A stretch of DNA of 30,829 nucleotides, from contig JBFXDI010000038.1 of the NCBI GenBank assembly GCA_050181295.1, positions 1-30,829 of the forward strand, written 5' to 3'. The stretch is from JBFXDI01 sp050181295 (lineage in GTDB: Bacteria > Pseudomonadota > Alphaproteobacteria > Rhizobiales > Aestuariivirgaceae). This document shows positions 14,290 to 21,306 of the stretch, one piece after another. Numbering within the stretch: the stretch's first letter is position 1; each line of letters opens with the position of its first letter. The position numbers were made by a program, and so were the translations under genes. The notes below the pieces were generated by a model. That model saw only the letters and a list, made by a program, of their open reading frames with translations. It did not search any database and was not told where the DNA came from.

Positions 14290-15635
14290 GCCGGCGCTAC
14301 TGGAACGAGGAGATCGAGACCCTGGACGAGCAGGCCCGCCGGCTCATGGAGCGCGAGCGGCTCAGGGAGCAGATCGAGTACAACTATCACTCCAGTCCCT
14401 GCTATCGCGCAACGCTGGATGAAGCGGGCCTGAAGCCGTCCGACATACGCCACCTCGAGGACCTCGCTCGCATTCCGTTCATGGAGAAACGATCCATCGC
14501 GGAGTCGCAGACTGACGGCACGCTCCTCGGCATCAACCAGTGCGCTCCGCTGGAGAAGATCGTGCGCATCCAGGCGACCGGCGGCACCACGGGCGCTCCC
14601 ATGCGCATCGGCCTCACGCGGCGCGACGTGGCGGACTACTGCGAGACGGGCGCCCGCGCCTTGTGGGCCATGGGCTGCCGGCCGGACGACATCGTGTTCG
14701 AGTGCATGAACTACAATCTCTACTCCGGTGGGCTGAGCGACCACCTGACATTCGAGACGCTGGGCGCCGCAACCGTGCCGTTTGGAGTGGGCAACAGCGA
14801 ACGGCTGCTCACGATGATGTCCGGCCTCAAGGACGGGGTAAGCATCTGGGCGACGCCCTCCTACGCCGTGAGGCTTGCGGAGGTGGCGGAGGGACAGGGG
14901 ATCGACCCGAGATCTGTGGGCTTGAGGAAGGGCTTCTTCTCCGGAGAGGCCGGCATGCAGGTGAAGGGTTACCGGGAGAAGATAGAGGCGCTCTGGGGCA
15001 TGGTCGCGCGCGATCAGTACGGCACGGGCGAGCTCGGCATCCACTCTGGAGAATGCGAGCACCTGAACGGCGTGCACTTCGGCGGCACCGGCTTCGTGCT
15101 GACGGAGCTCATAGATCCCGACACCGGCGACGTCCTGCCGTTCGAGGACGGCGCGCAGGGCGAGGTGGTCTACACGTCCATCCGCCGCGAGGCCTGTCCG
15201 CTCATGCGCATGCGCTCGCACGACCTCATGCAGGTGTTCATGGAGCCATGCCCTTGCGGGCGCACGAGCTTCCGCTTCCGCATCCTCGGGCGTTCAGACG
15301 ACATGTTCATAGTCAAGGGCGTGAACGTGTTCCCGCTCGCGCTCCAGGCGGTCCTGATGCGTTTCGCTCCCCGCGTCACCGGCGAGTTCCGCGTCGTTCT
15401 CGACCGGCCCCCGCCGATCGACTATCCGGTGCCTGTGACGGTCGAGGTGGCGCGGGCCGTTCCGGCTGAGCTGCACGCGGACCTGTCGAAGGAGATCGCC
15501 GCGATGTTACAGAAGGAGCTGAACTTCACCGCCGCGGTGTCGCTGACGGAGCCGGGCGGCATAGCGACTGAGAAGAAGACTCGCCGCGTGGTGCGGAGCT
15601 ACCGAAACGAGGGGACAGATGGCAGGAGCGGTTGA
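14286..15635 (+). CDS. Phenylacetate-CoA ligase-like (PaaK family) AMP-forming CoA ligase
   Basis: A 449-residue adenylate-forming enzyme that would activate a carboxylic acid to its CoA thioester with ATP. The PaaK-type glycine/threonine loop is ATGGTTGAPM (about residues 96-105). The adenine/acid-binding motif is DQYGTGELG, the hinge region is LGRSDDMFIVKGVNVFP, and CPCGRTSFRF carries a possible structural Cys pair. A C-terminal catalytic Lys is probably in GIATEKKTRRV. The start is the ATG overlapping the TGA of the ruvC remnant. It overlaps the next gene by 17 bases, so the two form one unit inserted in ruvC. The aryl or acyl substrate cannot be read from the sequence. PaaK itself is 430-440 residues, so the length is normal. 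Confidence 0.9.
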   Translation: MSRRYWNEEIETLDEQARRLMERERLREQIEYNYHSSPCYRATLDEAGLKPSDIRHLEDLARIPFMEKRSIAESQTDGTLLGINQCAPLEKIVRIQATGGTTGAPMRIGLTRRDVADYCETGARALWAMGCRPDDIVFECMNYNLYSGGLSDHLTFETLGAATVPFGVGNSERLLTMMSGLKDGVSIWATPSYAVRLAEVAEGQGIDPRSVGLRKGFFSGEAGMQVKGYREKIEALWGMVARDQYGTGELGIHSGECEHLNGVHFGGTGFVLTELIDPDTGDVLPFEDGAQGEVVYTSIRREACPLMRMRSHDLMQVFMEPCPCGRTSFRFRILGRSDDMFIVKGVNVFPLALQAVLMRFAPRVTGEFRVVLDRPPPIDYPVPVTVEVARAVPAELHADLSKEIAAMLQKELNFTAAVSLTEPGGIATEKKTRRVVRSYRNEGTDGRSG

Positions 15636-16377
15636 ATGCGAGGTGAGGGATTCCGTTGCGTTCGTGACCCTGAACCGGCCGGAGAAGCTCAACGCCATCA
15701 ACGAGGACGTCCTGAACGGCCTTTACGACGCGGCGGACCGCATCGCCACATCGGACGGGATTAGGGCGGCAGTCCTCTCCGGCCGCGGACGCGCCTTCTC
15801 GGCGGGAGGCGACATCAAGGCCATGGAAGCCATGCAGGACCGCGGCTTCGCCAACACCATCTCGCTCTATATGCGGGTCGCCGCGTCCTTCAGGGCCTGC
15901 CCCAAGCCGATCATCGCGGCCGTCCACGGCTATGCGCTCGCGGGCGGCTTCGAGCTCATGCTCCTCTGCGATGTCCGCATCGCCGCCAGGGACACGCAGT
16001 TCGGGCTCCCCGACACGGCGCTGGGTCTCAGCCCCACGAGCGGCATGACATACCTGCTGCCGCGCATCGTCGGGCTCGGGCGCGCGATGGACCTGACGCT
16101 GTCCGCTGAAAACATCGACGCCGAGGAGGCCTTGCGCATCGGGCTTGTGAACCGTCTGGTCGAGGGCGACGTGCTGATGGCGGACGCGCAGCGCTATGCA
16201 GGCAAGCTCGCCTCCTATCCGAGCGTCGGCCTCGCCTATACCAAGAGCGGCTTCTACCGGGCGCTCGACGCCGAGCACGGGACCGCGACCCGGCTCGAGG
16301 AGGAAGGAGAGCTTGCGTGCTTCCGCTCGGCGGAGGTGAAGCAGCGCTTTCGCGATTTCCTCAACCGGAAGCGATAG
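15619..16377 (+). CDS. Enoyl-CoA hydratase/isomerase (crotonase) family protein
   Basis: A 252-residue crotonase-fold protein. The oxyanion hole is formed by AFSAGGDIKAM (Ala62-Gly63 region) and ALAGGFEL (Gly110). Of the two acid/base glutamates of enoyl-CoA hydratase, the first is present (Glu112), but the second position reads Asp132 in GLPDTALG. The chemistry may therefore be isomerisation, hydrolysis or ring cleavage rather than hydration. It is coupled to the CoA ligase by a 17-base overlap, which suggests the ligase product or a derivative is its substrate. About 58 bases separate its stop from the complete ruvC. Confidence 0.9.
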   Translation: MAGAVECEVRDSVAFVTLNRPEKLNAINEDVLNGLYDAADRIATSDGIRAAVLSGRGRAFSAGGDIKAMEAMQDRGFANTISLYMRVAASFRACPKPIIAAVHGYALAGGFELMLLCDVRIAARDTQFGLPDTALGLSPTSGMTYLLPRIVGLGRAMDLTLSAENIDAEEALRIGLVNRLVEGDVLMADAQRYAGKLASYPSVGLAYTKSGFYRALDAEHGTATRLEEEGELACFRSAEVKQRFRDFLNRKR

Positions 16378-16435
16378 CCTGCTCCCGGCGCCACGGCGCG
16401 CTGGGTCTCTGACTGCCGTGATATATGGGGACGGC

Positions 16436-16948
16436 ATGATCAAGGCGATTCGCATCCTCGGCATCGACCCAGGCCTCCGGCGCACCGGCTGGGGCGTCAT
16501 CGGCTGCGAGGGAAGCCACCTGACGCATATCGCGGACGGCGTGCTCAAGCCTGATGAGGCCCGGCCGCTTGCCCTGCGGCTCGTGGAGCTGCGCGATCTC
16601 CTGGAGGAGGTCGTCAGGATCTGGACGCCTGACGAGGTTGCGGTCGAGGAGACCTTCGTCAACAAGGATGCGCGCGCCACGCTGAAGCTCGGCCATGCCC
16701 GCGCCATCGCGCTGCTCGTACCGGCGGGCGTCGGCCTTCCCGTCGCCGAATACGCCCCGAACCTCGTGAAGAAAACCGTGGTCGGCGCGGGTCATGCCGA
16801 AAAGCAGCAGATCAAACGCATGGTCGAGGTGCTGCTGCGGCGCGCCGCGCCCAGGAGCGAGGATGCGGCCGACGCCCTCGCCATCGCCATCTGCCATGCC
16901 CAGCATCGCGCCTCGCAAAGCCTCGCCCGCCGCCTCGCCACGGCCTGA
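16436..16948 (+). CDS. ruvC: Crossover junction endodeoxyribonuclease RuvC
   Basis: A 170-residue Holliday-junction resolvase, the normal size (173 in E. coli). The four acidic catalytic residues are all seen: Asp11 (GIDPG), Glu71 (VAVEETFVNKD), Asp143 and Asp146 (SEDAADALAIAICH). The start MIKAIRILG has GGGGA 4 bases upstream, and a TATAT hexamer-like run lies just before it; an upstream GTG is not needed. RuvC cuts the four-way junctions that RuvAB migrates. Its first 20 codons are duplicated as a remnant at 14221-14289, with the ligase/hydratase pair lying between the two. The codons before and after the 21-bp core could have different origins. Confidence 0.95.
   Translation: MIKAIRILGIDPGLRRTGWGVIGCEGSHLTHIADGVLKPDEARPLALRLVELRDLLEEVVRIWTPDEVAVEETFVNKDARATLKLGHARAIALLVPAGVGLPVAEYAPNLVKKTVVGAGHAEKQQIKRMVEVLLRRAAPRSEDAADALAIAICHAQHRASQSLARRLATA
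16479..16499 (+). repeat. 21-bp direct repeat, right boundary within ruvC
   Basis: Identical to 14261-14281; it lies within codons 15-22 of the complete ruvC. See the left copy for the interpretation as an attR-like core. Confidence 0.7.
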
Positions 16949-16954
16949 GCGTTC

Positions 16955-17002
16955 TTGACTTGTTCTCTTTCATCCTATAAGTAATACCAACGAGGTATTA
17001 CC
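16955..17002 (+). promoter_or_regulatory. Promoter and palindromic operator of the vapBC-type module
   Basis: TTGACT at 16955-16960 and TATAAG at 16976-16981 look like -35 and -10 boxes, with a short spacer of 15. GTAATACC (16981-16988) and GGTATTAC (16994-17001) form a perfect 8-base inverted repeat with a 5-base centre. The right arm includes the GAGG ribosome-binding site (16992-16995) of the antitoxin, and the left arm abuts the -10. A bound toxin-antitoxin complex would therefore block both transcription and initiation, the usual autoregulation of VapBC. Confidence 0.7.
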
Positions 17003-17281
17003 ATGCGGATGACCAGCAAGAGCCAGGTGACGGTGCCCAAGTTCGTGCGCGAGCGCATGGGCATCGGTCCGGGGAGCAACATGGGCTTCGAGGAGCGGGA
17101 CGGCGAGTTCGTGCTGGTCGATCTCGATGCCAGGAAGGGCGAAACGGCTGGCGAGCGTGCCGTCCGCATCCTGCGCGAGTTCGGCGAGCGCGCGCGAGCA
17201 GAAGGGCGCTTGCACGATCTGACAACGGACGAGATCATGGAGATGACCCGCGGTCCGTTCGACGATGTCGACCCTCGTTGA
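17003..17281 (+). CDS. vapB: AbrB/SpoVT-type antitoxin (VapB/MazE-like)
   Basis: A 92-residue protein whose first 40 residues are a swapped-hairpin AbrB DNA-binding domain (MTSKSQVTVPKFVRERMGI...GSNMGFEERDGEFVLV). The C-terminal tail (about 45-92), rich in Arg and Glu and ending MEMTRGPFDDVDPR, would wrap and neutralise the toxin. It starts one base after the palindromic operator. It overlaps the PIN toxin gene by 17 bases, the typical order and coupling of type II modules. It is inserted between ruvC and ruvA. Confidence 0.88.
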   Translation: MRMTSKSQVTVPKFVRERMGIGPGSNMGFEERDGEFVLVDLDARKGETAGERAVRILREFGERARAEGRLHDLTTDEIMEMTRGPFDDVDPR

Positions 17282-17675
17282 TTCCAATGTCATTCTCGAT
17301 CTGGTCAGCGCTGGGGAATGGACCGGCTGGTCGAAGGCGAAGCTGCAAACACACGCTTCCGAAGGTCAGATCGTTCTGAACCCCGTGATCTATGCTGAAG
17401 CCTCCAGCAAGTTCGTGTTCCAGGGCGATTTTGAAAGCATGATCCGTCACGCCGGTTTCATGCGAGAAGATTGTCCATGGGACGCTGCCTACATTGCCGG
17501 TCAGGCGCATCTGCTTTATCGCCGGCGGGGTGGCACGCGCGAACGCACCCTGCCCGATTTCCTGATCGGCGCGCATGCGCTCGTGAAAGGCCACACGCTC
17601 TTGACCCGCGACGCCCGCCGCTATCGCGAGTACTTTCCCAACCTCGACATCATCGCTCCGGACACTCATCCGTGA
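17265..17675 (+). CDS. vapC: PIN-domain toxin (VapC-like ribonuclease)
   Basis: A 136-residue PIN-domain protein. The acidic metal-binding residues expected for the nuclease are Asp6 (LVDSNVILD), Glu45 (VIYAEAS), Asp98 (LPDFLIGAHA) and Asp116 (LTRDARRY), so it is probably active. VapC toxins cut tRNA or rRNA and stop translation when the antitoxin is lost. The stop codon overlaps the GTG start of ruvA (GTGA), so translation of the repair helicase subunit is coupled to translation of the toxin, which is unusual. The symbol is by family only. Confidence 0.9.
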   Translation: MSTLVDSNVILDLVSAGEWTGWSKAKLQTHASEGQIVLNPVIYAEASSKFVFQGDFESMIRHAGFMREDCPWDAAYIAGQAHLLYRRRGGTRERTLPDFLIGAHALVKGHTLLTRDARRYREYFPNLDIIAPDTHP

Positions 17676-18286
17676 TCGGCAAGCTCAAGGGGCTCATCGA
17701 CTCCTACGGCGACGACTACGTCATCTTCGACGTGGGCGGCGTCGGCTATCATGTCTCCTGCTCGACCAAGACGCTCGCCGCCCTGCCCTCGCCCGGCGAG
17801 GCGGCGGTGCTCTATACCGAGATGCTGGTGAGCGAGAACGCCATCCGCCTCGTGGGCTTCGGCTCTGCGGGAGAGCGGGAGTGGTTCCGCCTGCTCGACA
17901 ACGTGCAGGGCGTCGGCACCAAGGTGGCGCTGGCGATCCTCTCCACGCTTTCGGTGCCCGAGCTCGCGAGCGCGGTGGCGCTGCAGGACAAGGCCATGAT
18001 CGGTCGCGCGCCGGGCATCGGAAAGAAGCTCGCCGAACGCATCGTGGTGGAGCTCAAGGACAAGGCGCCGGCCTTCGCGCCGCCCGACCCGGCGCTTGCG
18101 AGGCTTCAGGCCGATCTCGAGGCGCCCCGACCCACCGCCGCATCGGATGCCGTCTCGGCGCTCGTCAATCTGGGCTACGGCCAGACCCAGGCAGGCGCCG
18201 CCGTCTCAACCGCCATGCGCAAGGCCGGCGATGAGGCGAGGGCCGAGCAGCTCATCCGCCTGGCCCTCAAGGAGCTCGCGACATGA
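17672..18286 (+). CDS. ruvA: Holliday junction branch migration protein RuvA
   Basis: A 204-residue RuvA with all three domains: an N-terminal OB fold (MIGKLKGLIDSYGDDYVIFDVGGVGYHV), a central pair of helix-hairpin-helix motifs (LLDNVQGVGTKVALAIL and GRAPGIGKKLAERIV), and a C-terminal UBA-like domain that contacts RuvB (ALVNLGYGQTQAGAAV). It binds the four-way junction as a tetramer and loads RuvB. The start is GTG at 17672, sharing bases with the vapC stop. The stop overlaps the next start by ATGA. The start is certain by homology at the MIGKLKG block. Confidence 0.96.
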   Translation: MIGKLKGLIDSYGDDYVIFDVGGVGYHVSCSTKTLAALPSPGEAAVLYTEMLVSENAIRLVGFGSAGEREWFRLLDNVQGVGTKVALAILSTLSVPELASAVALQDKAMIGRAPGIGKKLAERIVVELKDKAPAFAPPDPALARLQADLEAPRPTAASDAVSALVNLGYGQTQAGAAVSTAMRKAGDEARAEQLIRLALKELAT

Positions 18287-18720
18287 TGAGCCGACCTGTT
18301 TGCCAGGCACTCATCGCGTTTGCTGCGTTCACCGTGCTGACCCCTCTTTTAGCTCTCACGCTGCTTGTTCCCTTCGATATCACTCTCTTTGATCAGCATC
18401 TTCTCGCAAACGTTCGAGAGAAGGGGATCGCAGTCGTCTTGGCGTTGGTCTATTTTCACGTGGGCGTCTCCTCCATGGCTGGCGGCTATGCAGTCTTGAT
18501 GGGCATGCTCCGACCAAAGTATCGGTCCTGGCTCCTCGTCCTTACAGCCATCACGATCGTGCATGTCGGCTTGTGGTTCTCGAGCTCAGGATTCGATATC
18601 TCCTCCTGGACGACATTTCTGTTTGTAATGGCGTTTCTGCTGCCCGCGGCCATTGTCGCGAGGTGGTTTGTATTGAAGCTGATCCCATCATCTGTTGAGT
18701 TCGGGAGCGGGGTTTCATGA
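18283..18720 (+). CDS. Four-helix membrane protein of unknown function, inserted between ruvA and ruvB
   Basis: A 145-residue protein with four hydrophobic segments (about 9-31, 47-75, 80-101 and 108-133) and no family I recognise. Base composition differs from its neighbours: the 60 bases 18361-18420 have 28 G+C, against 41 in 18781-18840 of ruvB, and codons such as TTT, CTT and GTA are frequent. It is joined to ruvA and to ruvB by 4-base ATGA overlaps, so it lies seamlessly in the operon. A second ATG at 18286 is an alternative start. The composition suggests horizontal transfer. A role in stress or envelope could be imagined from the operon, but nothing in the protein supports one. Confidence 0.75.
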   Translation: MMSRPVCQALIAFAAFTVLTPLLALTLLVPFDITLFDQHLLANVREKGIAVVLALVYFHVGVSSMAGGYAVLMGMLRPKYRSWLLVLTAITIVHVGLWFSSSGFDISSWTTFLFVMAFLLPAAIVARWFVLKLIPSSVEFGSGVS

Positions 18721-19763
18721 CCGCGCGGCTCGTGGACAAGGAGCCGAGGCCCGAGGACCAGCTCGACACGCATCTGAGACCCCAGCGGCTTGCCGATTTC
18801 GTGGGCCAGGCGCGCGCCAAGGCCAACCTCTCGGTGTTCATCGAGGCCGCGAAGGGACGCAGCGAGGCGCTCGACCATGTGCTGTTCGCAGGTCCCCCGG
18901 GGCTCGGCAAGACGACGCTCGCCCAGATCGTGGCACGCGAGCTCGGCGTGAACTTCCGTGCCACCTCCGGCCCCGTCATCGCAAGGGCCGGCGACCTCGC
19001 AGCGCTCCTCACCAATCTCGAGGAGCGCGACGTCCTCTTCATCGACGAGATCCACCGTCTCAATCCCGCCGTCGAGGAGATCCTCTATCCCGCCATGGAG
19101 GATTTCCAGCTCGACCTCATCATCGGCGAAGGCCCGGCGGCGCGCTCGGTGCGCATCGACCTTGCCCGCTTCACGCTCGTCGGCGCGACGACCCGCACCG
19201 GGCTTCTCACCAACCCCTTGCGCGACCGCTTCGGAATCCCAGTGCGGCTCGACTTTTACACCGAGGAGGAGCTTCTCGACATCGTGACGCGCGGCGCCCG
19301 CGTGCTAGGCGTCGCGATGAGCGAGGACGGCGCCACCGAGATCGCGCGTCGCTCGCGCGGCACGCCTCGCATCGCCGGACGGCTGCTCCGCCGCGTGCGC
19401 GACTTCGCAGCCGTCGACGGCCATGCCCTCATCGACCGCGCGACCGCCGACAGGGCGCTCCGCAAGCTCGAGGTCGACGCGCGCGGGCTCGATGCGCTCG
19501 ATCATCGCTATCTCTCCTGCATCGCCAGGAAGTTCGGCGGCGGACCGGTGGGCGTGGAGACGATCGCCGCCTCGCTTTCGGAGGCGCGCGACGCCATCGA
19601 GGAGATCATCGAGCCCTATCTCATCCAGCAGGGTTTTATCGCCCGCACGCCACGCGGCCGCCTTCTGATGCCGCTCGCCTTCACGCATCTCGGCCTGCCC
19701 GTCCCGCAAAGGCCGGAGATCATGCAGGCCACTCTCCCGCTCGATGACGGGAACGGCGGATGA
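18717..19763 (+). CDS. ruvB: Holliday junction branch migration ATPase RuvB
   Basis: A 348-residue AAA+ motor that drives branch migration as a hexamer with RuvA. Walker A is GPPGLGKTT (59-67), Walker B is DVLFIDEIHRL, sensor 1 is VGATTRTGLL, the arginine-finger region is NPLRDRFGIP, and sensor 2 is RGTPRIAGRLLRR. The winged-helix DNA-binding domain ends in YLIQQGFIARTPRGR. It starts in the ATGA shared with the membrane protein gene, with GGAG and GGGG upstream. Its 3' end passes an alternative start (19744) of the next gene. The length is normal. Confidence 0.97.
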   Translation: MTARLVDKEPRPEDQLDTHLRPQRLADFVGQARAKANLSVFIEAAKGRSEALDHVLFAGPPGLGKTTLAQIVARELGVNFRATSGPVIARAGDLAALLTNLEERDVLFIDEIHRLNPAVEEILYPAMEDFQLDLIIGEGPAARSVRIDLARFTLVGATTRTGLLTNPLRDRFGIPVRLDFYTEEELLDIVTRGARVLGVAMSEDGATEIARRSRGTPRIAGRLLRRVRDFAAVDGHALIDRATADRALRKLEVDARGLDALDHRYLSCIARKFGGGPVGVETIAASLSEARDAIEEIIEPYLIQQGFIARTPRGRLLMPLAFTHLGLPVPQRPEIMQATLPLDDGNGG

Positions 19764-19782
19764 GGGAGCGCGCGACGATCCG

Positions 19783-20688
19783 ATGCTGACGCGGCGATCC
19801 TTTCTGAAGCTCGTCGGAGGCGTGCTGACGGCGGGCGTCGGGACCGCGAGCTATGCCTTCGGCATCGAGCCGGGGCTCAGGCTGACGACGACGCGCTATG
19901 CGGTCGAGCCGCCGAACTGGCCGCGCGGATTGAAACTCCGCATCGTGGCGCTCGCCGACATCCATGTCTGCGAGCCCTGGATGTCGCTTTCGCGCCTGGA
20001 GGGGATCGTCGAAACGGCGAACGCCCTGGAGGGCGACATCGTCGTGCTGCTCGGCGACTATCTGGTCGGGCACCCTTACATCACCGGCAAGGTCGCGCCC
20101 CGGCTATGGTCGGCGGCGCTCGCGAGGCTTTCGGCTCCGCTCGGCGTGCACGCCATACTCGGGAACCACGACTGGTGGGAGGACAGGGCGGCGCAGCGGA
20201 GCGGCCACGGTCCGATCTTCGCAAGACTCGCGCTCGAGGACGCGGGACTTCCCGTCTACGAAAACGATGCCGCGCGGCTGGAGAAGGACGGCAGGGCCTT
20301 CTGGCTCGCGGGGCTCGCCGACCAGGTGGCGCTTCGCCCGGGCCTTGGAGGCCGCAAGCGGCGCGGCTTCGTCGGCCTCGACGACCTGCCCGGAACGCTC
20401 GCGAAGACCGCTGCGGAGGAGCCGGTCATACTCCTGGCGCACGAGCCTGACATCTTCCCGGCCGTGCCGGACCGTGTGGCGCTCACGCTGTGCGGTCACA
20501 CCCACGGCGGACAGGTTCGGCTTTTCGGCTATTCGCCGGTTGTGCCCTCGAGCTTCGGCAACCGCTACGCCTACGGTCAGATCGTGGAGGATGGGCGGCA
20601 TCTCGTGGTTTCGGGCGGGCTTGGATGCAGCATCTTCCCTGTCCGCTTCGGCGTGCCGCCGGAGATCATGGTGGTGGAGCTTTCCTGA
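19783..20688 (+). CDS. Tat-exported metallophosphoesterase
   Basis: About 301 residues from MLTRRSFLKLVGG, a textbook twin-arginine signal (RRSFLK) before a hydrophobic stretch. An ATG at 19744, overlapping ruvB, would put extra residues before the Tat motif and is less likely. The calcineurin-like site is complete: ADIHV, LLGDYLVG, ILGNHDWW, LLAHEPD and CGHTHGGQVR. Proteins of this type (YkuE/YaeI-like) act in the periplasm or at the membrane surface, and some hydrolyse UDP-2,3-diacylglucosamine or other phosphoesters. The gene is packed between ruvB and ybgC with no gap before ybgC, so it is read with the envelope genes. Confidence 0.9.
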   Translation: MLTRRSFLKLVGGVLTAGVGTASYAFGIEPGLRLTTTRYAVEPPNWPRGLKLRIVALADIHVCEPWMSLSRLEGIVETANALEGDIVVLLGDYLVGHPYITGKVAPRLWSAALARLSAPLGVHAILGNHDWWEDRAAQRSGHGPIFARLALEDAGLPVYENDAARLEKDGRAFWLAGLADQVALRPGLGGRKRRGFVGLDDLPGTLAKTAAEEPVILLAHEPDIFPAVPDRVALTLCGHTHGGQVRLFGYSPVVPSSFGNRYAYGQIVEDGRHLVVSGGLGCSIFPVRFGVPPEIMVVELS

Positions 20689-21123
20689 ATGGACGGCGAA
20701 CTCACCCCGTTCGGGCATGTCGCCCGGATCCGGGTCTATTACGAGGACACCGACTTCTCGGGCGCCGTCTACCACGCCAACTATCTAAAATTCTGCGAGC
20801 GAGGCCGCTCCGACTTTCTGAGACTGAAGGGCATTCACCATCACGAACTCGCCGGCGACGGCAGTGGGTTCGTGGTGCGGCGCATGGTCTGCGATTTTCT
20901 GAAGCCCGCCCGGATCGATGACCTTCTGACGGTCGAGACCCGGCTCCTGGAGGCGGCGGGCGCCCGGTTGAGGCTCGCGCAATCGATTCTGCGGGAGCGC
21001 GAGAAGCTGTTCGAGGCCGAGGTGATCGTCGCTCTCGTCGACGGCAGGGGGCGTCCCAGACGGCTGCCGGCCTCCCTGGCTGCGACGCTTTCGCGGGTTG
21101 CCTCGGAAAAACCGACTGCGTAA
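20689..21123 (+). CDS. ybgC: Acyl-CoA thioesterase YbgC (Tol-Pal associated)
   Basis: A 144-residue single hot-dog-fold thioesterase. The catalytic block is VYYEDTDFSGAVYHANYLKFCERGR with Asp22 as the expected catalytic residue. Homologues hydrolyse short-chain or acyl-carrier-protein-linked thioesters at the inner membrane, and the gene opens the tol-pal operon in most proteobacteria, as here. It starts at the base after the metallophosphoesterase stop codon. A 183-base gap to tolQ follows; I find no clear terminator in it, so a separate tolQ promoter is possible but not proven. Confidence 0.93.
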   Translation: MDGELTPFGHVARIRVYYEDTDFSGAVYHANYLKFCERGRSDFLRLKGIHHHELAGDGSGFVVRRMVCDFLKPARIDDLLTVETRLLEAAGARLRLAQSILREREKLFEAEVIVALVDGRGRPRRLPASLAATLSRVASEKPTA

Positions 21124-21306
21124 CTCGACATTAACCATGCGCTGGTTGTGTGGCGCGAGGATCGCCGCGGATCGGATCGCCCTGACGAAGCGAGGAATTT
21201 GGCGCTCAAGAGCGCCGCAGTTTGGCCAAAGTTGATTTGCCTTTTGCCCAGTCCCCGCGGGCTTCGCTCGAGGGGTTGGGACATATCTTGAGGGACAAGG
21301 TCGCGA

